NCBI GenBank assembly: GCA_021826255.1
Contig: JAKBAZ010000063.1
Coordinates: 1 to 7,461 of the forward strand
Length of the DNA: 7,461 bases
Source: Actinomycetes bacterium
Lineage (GTDB): Bacteria > Actinomycetota > Acidimicrobiia > Acidimicrobiales > RAAP-2
Direction of reading: 5' to 3'
Part shown: piece after piece, positions 1-6,463 of the stretch
Numbering within the stretch: the stretch's first letter is position 1
How the letters are laid out: each line of letters starts with the position of its first letter
Notes under the pieces: model-generated
Told to the model about the DNA's origin: nothing
What the model saw: the letters and a program-made list of their open reading frames with translations, nothing else
Databases searched by the model: none
Program-made: the position numbers and the translations under genes

Positions 1-148
1 GGTAGCGCTTTAGAGCTTTCGAGTGCTCTTCTCGCTCTTCAGCGGTCGGAGAGTACGGGCTCTGCCAACTCGGATCGAGAGTGACGGTCACGGTTGGGGG
101 CTCCCGACGGGGTCCACGACGTTGTCGTGAGCCACGTGAACCCGCCAT
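1..148 (-). CDS. Unrecognised protein, N-terminal part only (runs off the window)
   Basis: An open frame starts at an ATG 9 bases after the pimA stop and stays open to the window edge (49 codons seen). I do not recognise the product. Residues 1-18 are rich in Arg, Ser, Gly and Pro. From residue 19 the sequence looks more like an ordinary protein start (TVTLDPSWQSPYSP), followed by a charged, probably helical stretch (TAEEREEHSKALKRY). A second possible start is the GTG at 91-89, which has a GGGAG nine bases upstream and would remove the odd Arg-rich leader. I cannot decide between the two starts. The gene follows pimA closely and is probably co-transcribed. In mycobacteria a Nudix-type gene follows pimA, but too little is visible here to test that. 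Confidence 0.5.
   Translation of the reverse strand, partial: MAGSRGSRQRRGPRREPPTVTVTLDPSWQSPYSPTAEEREEHSKALKRY
115..129. repeat. Small inverted repeat after pimA
   Basis: CACGAC and GTCGTG flank a three-base loop, forming a perfect 6-bp stem. There is no T-tract after it on either strand, so it is not a typical intrinsic terminator. If the downstream gene starts at the GTG at 91, this hairpin lies in its leader. Confidence 0.35.
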
Positions 149-154
149 CACCCC

Positions 155-160
155 AGCCTA
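155..160 (-). promoter_or_regulatory. Possible -10 hexamer TAGGCT at the pimA stop codon
   Basis: On the minus strand TAGGCT fits the actinobacterial TANNNT -10 pattern. It lies six bases before the ATG at 148, so transcription would begin at or next to that ATG. The same hexamer with the same six-base spacing precedes fabI at the other end of the window. There is no clear -35 element. The TAG is also the pimA stop codon, so chance is a real alternative. Confidence 0.2.
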
Positions 161-1267
161 CCGGAGAGCCGCTCGACGTCGAAGTGCGACGTAGTAGAGC
201 TCGAGGTAACGAGTGACGAGTCGCTCCATTGACCACTCCATCGCGTGGCGTCTCGCCCCCTCGAGACTCAAGGTGTCCCGGGTGGCCAGAGCGTGACTGA
301 TGGCCGTGATCCACGACGCCACGTCGCCGGGTCGAGCCAACACGGCGTGGCCACCGCTCGCCTCGCGGTAACCCGCGATGTCACTGGCCACCACTCGTGT
401 ACTCGACGCCATCGCCTCGAGGATGACGAGTCCGAAGGACTCGCCGTAGCGTGACGGGGCGAGAGCCACGTCCGCCGACCTCCACCACCGACGCTTCGTC
501 TCATCGTCCACTCGGCCGAGGAACTCGATGTCGTGAGACCCCCCGGCGCGTCGGCGTAGAGATCCGGCCTCGGGACCATCCCCCAGCACAACGAGACGCC
601 AGCCGGCCCGCGCCACCCGGTTGTGTTCGAGCACCGCGTCGATCACGGTGTCGACTCCCTTGCGGGCCTCGAGCCGACCGACGTACACCAAGGTTGGTCG
701 GTCGTGATGAACGCGGGGAAACTCCGAGAAGCGATCGACGTCGAATCCGTTGAAGAGCACTTCAGCGTGAACTCCATAGTGCTCGGCCAACTCGGCCGCA
801 GCCGGGGACACCGCCGTCGACACATCAATATGTCGTGCTCGACGACGCAACCACGGCGCCGCGAGTCGGATGTCGCCGCCAAGACCGGCCCGGTGAAACG
901 TGGCCACGAGGGGGTACTCGTGAGTGCGCACGATGGCCCCGGCGAGACGCGGTGCGAAGGGTTCGTGGACGTGCACCACGTCGGGCGACGCGCGACGCAC
1001 GGACTCAAGAGCCGCGCGCTGGTCGCGTCCCGAGAGCGCGAGAGGCGCTCTCGAACCGTTCGCCGGCACCGCCCTCGCGCGCCCCAGCGCTACCACATGC
1101 GCCGGAGTGTCGAGTACCGACGTCGCCGGACCAGGGCTAAGAACGGTGACGTCGTACTCGCGTCGCGCGAGTTCTCGACTCATCGAGAGAACCTGCTCTT
1201 GAACCCCGCCGGGAACGAAGAGCGAGTACGGGCTCACGAGAACCACTCGACGCAGGGTGTCGTTCAC
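158..1267 (-). CDS. pimA: GDP-mannose-dependent phosphatidylinositol alpha-mannosyltransferase (PimA-like, GT4)
   Basis: This 369-residue GT-B glycosyltransferase resembles PimA, which transfers mannose from GDP-mannose to the inositol of phosphatidylinositol on the inner face of the membrane, the first step of PIM synthesis. Visible features are the N-terminal SPYSLFVPGGVQEQV loop (about residues 12-26), HVHEP (near 100), VATFHRAG with the presumed catalytic His near 125, FNGFD (about 172), YVGRLEARKG with Arg198 and Lys203 for the nucleotide diphosphate, and the EX7E motif in ESFGLVILE (Glu276 and Glu284). The start is the GTG at 1267-1265, which overlaps the upstream TGA stop as GTGA. An extension nine codons upstream is open but lies inside patA. 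A weak GAGG lies 10 bases upstream, so translational coupling is likely. Its place after pgsA and patA supports PimA over a general GT4 enzyme. The lipid acceptor is inferred. Confidence 0.87.
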   Translation of the reverse strand: MNDTLRRVVLVSPYSLFVPGGVQEQVLSMSRELARREYDVTVLSPGPATSVLDTPAHVVALGRARAVPANGSRAPLALSGRDQRAALESVRRASPDVVHVHEPFAPRLAGAIVRTHEYPLVATFHRAGLGGDIRLAAPWLRRRARHIDVSTAVSPAAAELAEHYGVHAEVLFNGFDVDRFSEFPRVHHDRPTLVYVGRLEARKGVDTVIDAVLEHNRVARAGWRLVVLGDGPEAGSLRRRAGGSHDIEFLGRVDDETKRRWWRSADVALAPSRYGESFGLVILEAMASSTRVVASDIAGYREASGGHAVLARPGDVASWITAISHALATRDTLSLEGARRHAMEWSMERLVTRYLELYYVALRRRAALR

Positions 1268-2133
1268 GCGAACCGGTCCTCGAGAACGTGCCACTGCTCG
1301 GGGGCGCGACGAATCAGATCTTCTAACTCGTAGAGCAGTTCCTGGGTCACACGAGTGACGTCCTCACGAAGACGTCCTCGACGGTTCGTGTCGAGGGGTG
1401 GGCCGACGGCGGCAAAGTGATCGGAACCAGGACCCATGAAACAGGCCGCCGGCACTAACGCGGCTCCGGTGCGCAGGGCTAATGTCGCCGGACCGGCCGG
1501 GACGGTGACCCGGTGGGAAAAGAACTCCACCTCAATCCCGTTGCCCTGGATGTCGCGATCACACAACAGACCCACCACGCCACCGGCCCCGAGGACACGC
1601 GTGAGGCGACTCGACGCCTCCTCGTCCAGGCCGACAACCTCCACCCCGACCGCTCGACGCTGGGACGTGAAGAACTCGAAAAGTTCGATCGGCTCGAGTT
1701 TCTCCGCGACCACGGTCATCGGCATCCCGACCGACGCGATGTACGACCCTCCCCAGTCCCAATTTCCCACGTGAGGAAGTGCGACAATGACTCCTCGACC
1801 CGCCGCGTGAGCATCGTCCAGATACTCTCGTCCCTCCGAAATGCAAAAGCGCCTCGAGCGCTCTTCGGGCGCGAGTCGGGAGAGTTTGAAGGTCTCGGCC
1901 CAGTATCGCGCGTACGAGCGCAGTGAGCGCTCAACCCACCGGTCCAACTCGCTCGGATCCAGTGGTTCGCCGAGGACTGCGGCCAGATTGTGGCGCACCC
2001 GACGTTCGACCTCCGCGCGTCGTGGTCGATGGAGCGCCGCCCATTGGGCCACCGCCACGTCGAAGCGTTCGGGTAGAAGCGACACGAGGCCAGCCCCGGC
2101 CTTAATCGCACGGACTCGAGCGCTACCTCTCAC
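1264..2133 (-). CDS. patA: PatA-like phosphatidylinositol mannoside acyltransferase (LpxL/HtrB family)
   Basis: The 289-residue product belongs to the lysophospholipid/lipid A acyltransferase superfamily. In mycobacteria PatA moves a palmitoyl group from acyl-CoA onto the mannose of PIM1 or PIM2 at the inner membrane face. The acyltransferase signature is HVGNWDW, with His121 and Asp126 as the HX4D pair. The second block CDRDIQGNGIEVEFF (about 191-205) carries Glu201 and Glu203, one of which probably matches the active-site Glu of PatA, followed by VPAGPATLALRTGAALVPA. It is a little shorter than mycobacterial PatA (about 316 residues). The GTG at 2133-2131 is the earliest start, four bases after the pgsA stop. 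It has no good Shine-Dalgarno sequence, so translation probably depends on coupling to pgsA. The exact acceptor is inferred from pgsA and pimA on either side. Confidence 0.85.
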   Translation of the reverse strand: MRGSARVRAIKAGAGLVSLLPERFDVAVAQWAALHRPRRAEVERRVRHNLAAVLGEPLDPSELDRWVERSLRSYARYWAETFKLSRLAPEERSRRFCISEGREYLDDAHAAGRGVIVALPHVGNWDWGGSYIASVGMPMTVVAEKLEPIELFEFFTSQRRAVGVEVVGLDEEASSRLTRVLGAGGVVGLLCDRDIQGNGIEVEFFSHRVTVPAGPATLALRTGAALVPAACFMGPGSDHFAAVGPPLDTNRRGRLREDVTRVTQELLYELEDLIRRAPEQWHVLEDRFA

Positions 2134-2137
2134 TGGT

Positions 2138-2797
2138 TCAGTGGCGACTCGCCCGGTACGAACGTCGGCGCAGCCTCTCTCCGTAGTGGCGAGGGGGCGA
2201 GGGGGCGGCGGGAGCCGGACGCTCCGCAGCCTGCCACACCCGGTAGAAGCGACCCACCATCGTCATCGCCGTGAGCGCCAACATCACCCATAACCAGGGA
2301 ATGAACCAGGCCCGGTAGGACAACGCGACCCCTAAGAGGACGAGGCGTTCCGCCCTCTCCATCAAACCTCCCTTGGCCGGGATGCCCAAGCTCTCCGCCT
2401 TCGAGCGCTGGTAGGAGATCATGAGAAACGTCGTCAGCAATCCGAAGGGCAAGAGCACCAAGGTGCCGTGGTGGTGAGCCGAGATGTAGTAGGCCACTCC
2501 CCCGAGCATCACCGCATCCGAAACTCGATCAACGACCGAGTCGAAGAAACTGCCTCTCTTCGAGGTTCGCTGTGTGGCCTTCGCCACCGCCCCGTCTAAG
2601 AGGTCGAGGGCTCCGGCGAGAATCAGCAAGACGATGGCTTGCCAGAAGAGTCCTGAGGCAATGCAGACCGCCGTAGCGAGTGCGAAGACGAATCCCCCGG
2701 CGGTCAGCACGTCCGCCGAGAGGCCGGCTCGCCCGAGCACCCGGCCCACGGGAGCCATCGTGGCGTCCGCGGATTGGCGGAACTTTCCGTCGAACAT
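2138..2797 (-). CDS. pgsA: CDP-alcohol phosphatidyltransferase, probable phosphatidylinositol phosphate synthase
   Basis: This 219-residue multi-pass membrane protein carries the CDP-alcohol phosphotransferase signature at residues 65-90: Asp65, Asp68-Gly69, Gly82, Asp86 and Asp90, which bind the divalent metals. Actinobacterial enzymes at this locus join CDP-diacylglycerol to inositol 3-phosphate, giving PIP. Hydrophobic segments lie near residues 32-62, 95-107, 112-128 and 155-185. The usual DGxxAR is DGAVAK here (Lys73). The segment that is YxKARxE in mycobacterial and streptomycete homologues reads YQRSKAE (Arg131, Lys133), so charge is kept but K and R are exchanged. A conserved GGLMERAERL follows. 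The ATG at 2797 is preferred over an open 40-codon extension because GAGGAG lies four bases upstream. Inositol phosphate as substrate rests on the neighbouring patA and pimA. Phosphatidylglycerophosphate synthase is less likely. Confidence 0.85.
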   Translation of the reverse strand: MFDGKFRQSADATMAPVGRVLGRAGLSADVLTAGGFVFALATAVCIASGLFWQAIVLLILAGALDLLDGAVAKATQRTSKRGSFFDSVVDRVSDAVMLGGVAYYISAHHHGTLVLLPFGLLTTFLMISYQRSKAESLGIPAKGGLMERAERLVLLGVALSYRAWFIPWLWVMLALTAMTMVGRFYRVWQAAERPAPAAPSPPRHYGERLRRRSYRASRH

Positions 2798-2801
2798 CGC
2801 T

Positions 2802-2807
2802 CTCCTC
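2802..2807 (-). promoter_or_regulatory. Strong Shine-Dalgarno that fixes the pgsA start
   Basis: GAGGAG on the minus strand ends four bases before the ATG at 2797. It sits in the 34-base HIT-pgsA gap, which also holds a run of six G and a TACACT (2826-2821) that could pass as a weak -10. I do not call a promoter there because no -35 is visible. Confidence 0.6.
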
Positions 2808-2831
2808 GCCCTAGCCCCCCAGTGTACCGGT

Positions 2832-3350
2832 TTACTGGAGTTCGGGCGCGACCCAGTGGGCGAGCACTTTTGACCAGGTGGTCTCGAGTGCTTCGGGTAG
2901 TACGCGGGTTTCGCCAATGGCGGTCATGAAGTTGGTATCGCCACTCCAGCGCGGCAGGGCGTGGGCGTGCAGGTGTTTGGGGATGCCCGCCCCCGCCGCC
3001 TGACCCAGGTTCATACCGATGTTCATACCGTCGGCCCCGTAGGCGCGCTCGAGCGCTCCGACGGCGTGGCGAATAGTTCGCGCAAAACTGTCGTACTCAT
3101 CATCACTCAAGTCGCTCACACCGCCCACGTGGCGACGGGGCAGCACGAGCAGGTGCCCCGATCCGTAGGGAAAAGCGTTGAGGGTCACGAACGAGTACTC
3201 GTCTCGCCAGATCACGCCGGACTCCGCCGACGGAGTGAGAGAACCCAGGTGGCAAAAGACGCACTCCCCCTCGTCGCGCGCGTGGCGCTCGGCGTCACTC
3301 GACGAGACGTACGCCTGACGCCAGGCGGCGTAGAGACGCTCAAGTGCCAC
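2832..3350 (-). CDS. HIT-family protein, Ap4A phosphorylase/hydrolase-like
   Basis: This 172-residue protein has the histidine-triad motif HLHAHALPRW, with His126, His128 and His130; the middle His is the likely nucleophile. Other family blocks are GSGHLLVLPRRH (63-74) and MNIGMNLGQAAGAG (109-122). CVFC (Cys30, Cys33) and His74 suggest a structural zinc site, as in related HIT proteins. The mycobacterial gene at this position, Rv2613c, is an Ap4A phosphorylase, so cleavage of dinucleoside polyphosphates is the likely role. The GTG at 3350 is chosen because GGAG lies seven bases upstream and the ordinary protein sequence begins there. The earlier 30 codons are a Ser/Thr-rich shadow of thrS. 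The start overlaps the end of thrS by 11 bases, suggesting coupled translation. Phosphorylase versus hydrolase activity cannot be decided from sequence. Confidence 0.85.
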   Translation of the reverse strand: MALERLYAAWRQAYVSSSDAERHARDEGECVFCHLGSLTPSAESGVIWRDEYSFVTLNAFPYGSGHLLVLPRRHVGGVSDLSDDEYDSFARTIRHAVGALERAYGADGMNIGMNLGQAAGAGIPKHLHAHALPRWSGDTNFMTAIGETRVLPEALETTWSKVLAHWVAPELQ

Positions 3351-5328
3351 GGCGACGCTCCGGAGAGCCGTGGGAGGCGATCTCGTCGCCGAGGCGAGAG
3401 ATGAACTCGTCGAGGTCGACGCCGCGCTCGGGTGTGTCACTGCCGCGAGAGTTCACCCCGACGGTGCCCTCGGCCACGTCGGAATCACCCACCACGAGGA
3501 TGTAGGGGACCTTCTCCACCTTGGCGCGACGAATCCGAGCACCGAGCGGCTCGTTCGCGGTCTCGACGACCACTCGTAGACCCGCCGCGCGAAGTCGTCG
3601 GCGGACCTTGTCCACGTACTCGTCGTGATCGTCTCGCACCCCGAGGACCCGAACCTGTTCTGGAGCCATCCACGTCGGGAAGTTCCCGGCGTAGTGTTCG
3701 ACCAAAATCGCGATGAAGCGCTCCACCGAGCCAAAGAGCGCGCGGTGAATCATCACCGGGCGTTCTCGGTGGTTGTCAGAACTCACGTACTCAGCGTCGA
3801 AGCGCGCGGGCAGCTGAAAGTCCAGCTGAATCGTGGAGAGCTGGTGCGTGCGTCCGATAGCGTCACGAGCCTGGACCGAAATCTTGGGTCCGTAGAAGGC
3901 CCCACCCCCTTCATCGCGGACGGTTTCGATTCCCGCCGCGCGGGCCACGTCGGCCAGAGTCGCCTCGGCTACTTGCCAGTCCTCGTCACTGCCGACCGCC
4001 TTTCCCTCCGGGCGAGTCGACAGCTCCAGGTAAAAGTCGTCGAGTCCAAAGTCTCTGAGGAGATCCAAGACGAAAGTCAACAGATTGGCGAGCTCGTCTC
4101 GCATCTGGGAACGAGTACAGAAGATGTGCGCGTCGTCCTGGGTCATACCCCGAACCCGCGTCAAGCCGTGAACGGCCCCCGACTTCTCGTATCGGTACAC
4201 CGAGCCGAACTCGAAGAGTCGAAGGGGCAACTCGCGAAAACTGCGCTGACGCGCCTTGAAAATCAGGACGTGAAAGGGACAGTTCATGGGCTTGAGGTAG
4301 TACGCCTGACCCTCGTCGAGCTCCATCGGCGGGTACATGTCCTCACTGAACCAATCCAGGTGACCACTTGTTTCAAAGAGGACCGACTTGGTGATGTGGG
4401 GAGAGTAGACGAACTCGTAATCGGCGGCCACGTGCCGGGACCGGGAGTACTCCTCGATCACCCGGCGAACAGTGCCACCCCGGGGGTGAAAGACCGAGAG
4501 TCCCGGACCTAGCTCGGCGGGAAAGCTAAAGAGATCGAGCTCGCGCCCGAGGATCCGGTGATCGCGTCGGGCGGCTTCTTCGAGGAACTCCAGGTGGGTC
4601 GCCAGCGCCTCAGCCGACTCCCAGGCCGTGCCGTAGACGCGCTGGAGTTGCTCGCGGTGCTCGTCACCTCGCCAGTAGGCCCCAGCGACCCTCATGAGCT
4701 TGAAGTGGCCCAGACGACCCGTGGCCGGAACGTGGGGACCCCGACAGAGATCGCGGAACGAGTCGGTATTTCGGTAGGACGTGACGAGCGAACCCGAGAC
4801 CTCCGACTCGTCGTCACCCCCTCGTCCGTCGCGCACGCCCGAAATAATCTCCACCTTGAAGGGCTGATCGGCGAAGAGCGCGAGCCCCTCGTCGTACGTG
4901 TGCTCCTCGCGTTGGAACGGCTGATTCTCCGCGATGATGGTGCGCATCTCCGACTCAATTCGCTCGAGGTCGTCGTCGCTGAAACGAGCGTCGTTCGGGA
5001 GCCGAAAGTCGTAGTAGAAGCCATCGGTAATAGCGGGACCGATGGCGAACTGCGCCCCAGGCCACAGTCGAACGACGGCCTGAGCCATCACGTGCGCCGT
5101 CGAGTGACGAAGAACGTCGCGGCCCTCGTCACTTGCCGGGGTCACGATGCTCACCGTATCGCCGTCACTCAGTGGGGTGCCGAGGTCGCAGAGAATCCCG
5201 TTGACTCGTGCAGCCAGCGCGTCGCCCGCCAACCGACGTCCGATCGCCACCGCGAGGTCGGCCGCCGTGGCGCCCGTGGGCACCTCACGAAGGGATCCGT
5301 CAGGCAACTGGACAGTGATGTTCGACAT
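3340..5328 (-). CDS. thrS: Threonyl-tRNA synthetase
   Basis: A complete 662-residue class II synthetase charging tRNA-Thr in the cytoplasm. The N-terminal TGS domain spans about 1-63. The editing domain follows, with its HSTAH (His75, His79) and CRGPH (Cys195, His199) metal-site residues for clearing Ser-tRNA-Thr. In the catalytic core the zinc ligands are Cys350 in NCPFH, His401 in DDAHIFC and His528 in MIHRALFGS. Motif 2 is around YRYEKSGAVHGLTRVRG and motif 3 around HRALFGSVERF. The anticodon-binding domain starts near 556 and includes VPYILVVGDSDV. The ATG at 5328 is preferred over the 27-codon upstream extension because the TGS domain begins there and AGAAAGG lies five bases upstream. 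It starts 16 bases after the mshC stop. With so little space there is no room for a T-box leader, so regulation probably comes from the operon promoter. Confidence 0.98.
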   Translation of the reverse strand: MSNITVQLPDGSLREVPTGATAADLAVAIGRRLAGDALAARVNGILCDLGTPLSDGDTVSIVTPASDEGRDVLRHSTAHVMAQAVVRLWPGAQFAIGPAITDGFYYDFRLPNDARFSDDDLERIESEMRTIIAENQPFQREEHTYDEGLALFADQPFKVEIISGVRDGRGGDDESEVSGSLVTSYRNTDSFRDLCRGPHVPATGRLGHFKLMRVAGAYWRGDEHREQLQRVYGTAWESAEALATHLEFLEEAARRDHRILGRELDLFSFPAELGPGLSVFHPRGGTVRRVIEEYSRSRHVAADYEFVYSPHITKSVLFETSGHLDWFSEDMYPPMELDEGQAYYLKPMNCPFHVLIFKARQRSFRELPLRLFEFGSVYRYEKSGAVHGLTRVRGMTQDDAHIFCTRSQMRDELANLLTFVLDLLRDFGLDDFYLELSTRPEGKAVGSDEDWQVAEATLADVARAAGIETVRDEGGGAFYGPKISVQARDAIGRTHQLSTIQLDFQLPARFDAEYVSSDNHRERPVMIHRALFGSVERFIAILVEHYAGNFPTWMAPEQVRVLGVRDDHDEYVDKVRRRLRAAGLRVVVETANEPLGARIRRAKVEKVPYILVVGDSDVAEGTVGVNSRGSDTPERGVDLDEFISRLGDEIASHGSPERRRGT

Positions 5329-5344
5329 GGACGCCTTTCTCGGC

Positions 5345-6463
5345 CTACAGCGTAACGCCGAGTAGTTCCGCGGCTGGGGCAACGTTGGCCCCCGCGAGAG
5401 CCGCCTCATCGATGGCCCTTAGGGCGCCGGGGGTATTGAGGTCGTCGTCGATGGCGTCTCGCACGTGATCCATCACATCTGACGCACGCCCCCCGGTCGA
5501 ACTGCGCCACGTCGCGAGTCGCGACTGGGCTCGGGTTAACAACTCGTCGTGCCACTCCCAGTCGTGGCGATAGTGCTGATCGAGCAGGGCCAGGCGCACC
5601 GCCGCGGGCTCGGAACGCTCGGCGAGATCCGAGACAAAGACCAGGTTCCCGAGTGACTTCGACATCTTCGTCCCCTCGTAGCCCACGAGGCCGACGTGGA
5701 CCCAGAACCGTACGAAGGGCTGGTGAGTCACGGCTTCACTCTGGGCGGCTTCGCATTCGTGATGGGGGAAGGCGAGATCGCGACCCCCACCGTGGATGTC
5801 GACCGTCTCGCCGAGGTCTCGCATTGCGAGCGCGGAGCACTCAATGTGCCAGCCCGGACGACCCGCGCCAAACCGCGAATCCCAGGCCGGCTCGTCCTCG
5901 AGCGAGGGCTGCCAGAGGACGAAGTCCAGCGGGTCGCGCTTACGCGGATCGTCGGGATTCCCACCGTGCACACCAGCGAGGAAGATCATCTCATCCCGAG
6001 AGAAGTGAGAGACGTGTCCGAAGGTCGAGATCGACGAGTGGTCGAAGTACACCCAGCCCTCAGACACGTAGGCGTGACCCGTGGTGACGAGTGTGTCGAC
6101 CAGCGTGAGAATTTCGGCAATGGCGCCGGTCGCTCGCGGCTCGTTGTAGACCGGGTGCAGGTTAATGAGTCTCATATCCCGATCGAATCGAGCCATCTCT
6201 CGGGCCGCGAGGTCCAGGTAGTGAACACCGAGTTGACGAGCCTTACGCAAGATGTCGTCGTCGACGTCGGTGACGTTACGCACACAGCGGGTCTCGTGAC
6301 CCTGATCACGCAGACGTCGCTGGAGGACGTCGAATGTCAAGTACACAAAGGCGTGACCGAGGTGCGCGGCGTCGTAGGGGGTAATTCCGCAGGAGTAGAG
6401 CGTGACGAGAGGACCCGGGGACAAGTCGAAGACCCCCTGACGGGCCGTATCGAACAGTCTCAC
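5345..6463 (-). CDS. mshC: Cysteine:GlcN-Ins ligase of mycothiol synthesis (MshC)
   Basis: This 372-residue enzyme is a relative of cysteinyl-tRNA synthetase. MshC activates cysteine with ATP and joins it to 1D-myo-inosityl 2-amino-2-deoxy-glucopyranoside, the penultimate step to mycothiol. The sequence reads CGITPYDAAHLGHA (Cys25 to about 38), the MshC form, rather than the CGPTVYD usual in CysS. The HIGH box is HLGH (34-37). Likely zinc ligands are Cys25, Cys209 in HIECSALA and a His in FPHHE (234-235). The KMSKS loop is followed by LGNLVFVS, also typical of MshC. The protein lacks the tRNA anticodon domain of CysS and ends in ELLGVTL as MshC proteins do. The GTG at 6463 is chosen because it overlaps the npdG stop as GTGA and has GGGGGAG just upstream. 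A 22-codon extension would lie inside npdG. Confidence 0.92.
   Translation of the reverse strand: MRLFDTARQGVFDLSPGPLVTLYSCGITPYDAAHLGHAFVYLTFDVLQRRLRDQGHETRCVRNVTDVDDDILRKARQLGVHYLDLAAREMARFDRDMRLINLHPVYNEPRATGAIAEILTLVDTLVTTGHAYVSEGWVYFDHSSISTFGHVSHFSRDEMIFLAGVHGGNPDDPRKRDPLDFVLWQPSLEDEPAWDSRFGAGRPGWHIECSALAMRDLGETVDIHGGGRDLAFPHHECEAAQSEAVTHQPFVRFWVHVGLVGYEGTKMSKSLGNLVFVSDLAERSEPAAVRLALLDQHYRHDWEWHDELLTRAQSRLATWRSSTGGRASDVMDHVRDAIDDDLNTPGALRAIDEAALAGANVAPAAELLGVTL

Noticed and set aside
623..1333. A 236-codon plus-strand frame opposite pimA and the patA end.
   Set aside because: The product is Arg/His-rich and without domain character, typical of an antisense shadow.
2798..2831. Internal promoter before pgsA based on TACACT at 2826-2821.
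   Set aside because: A single TANNNT hit without -35 or conserved spacing is weak evidence inside a tight gene string.
3351..3440. Upstream extension of the HIT gene to the first available start.
   Set aside because: The extra residues are low-complexity Ser/Thr/Ala and come from thrS in another frame. The GTG at 3350 has GGAG at good spacing.
5329..5350. CTGTAGGC upstream of thrS, identical over eight bases to the fabI upstream region.
   Set aside because: The hexamer there is TAGGCC, not TANNNT, its distance from the ATG differs, and it contains the mshC stop codon. A clear Shine-Dalgarno explains the thrS start. Chance similarity is enough.
3625..5355. Long plus-strand open frames (3625-4512 and 4558-5355) opposite thrS.
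   Set aside because: They are mirror frames of a GC-rich, well-recognised gene. Their products show no motifs, and no ribosome binding sites or gene-like spacing support them.
5345..6463. Cysteinyl-tRNA synthetase (cysS) instead of mshC.
   Set aside because: The CGITPYD block, the LGNLVFVS segment after KMSKS, the missing anticodon domain and the short length all favour MshC.
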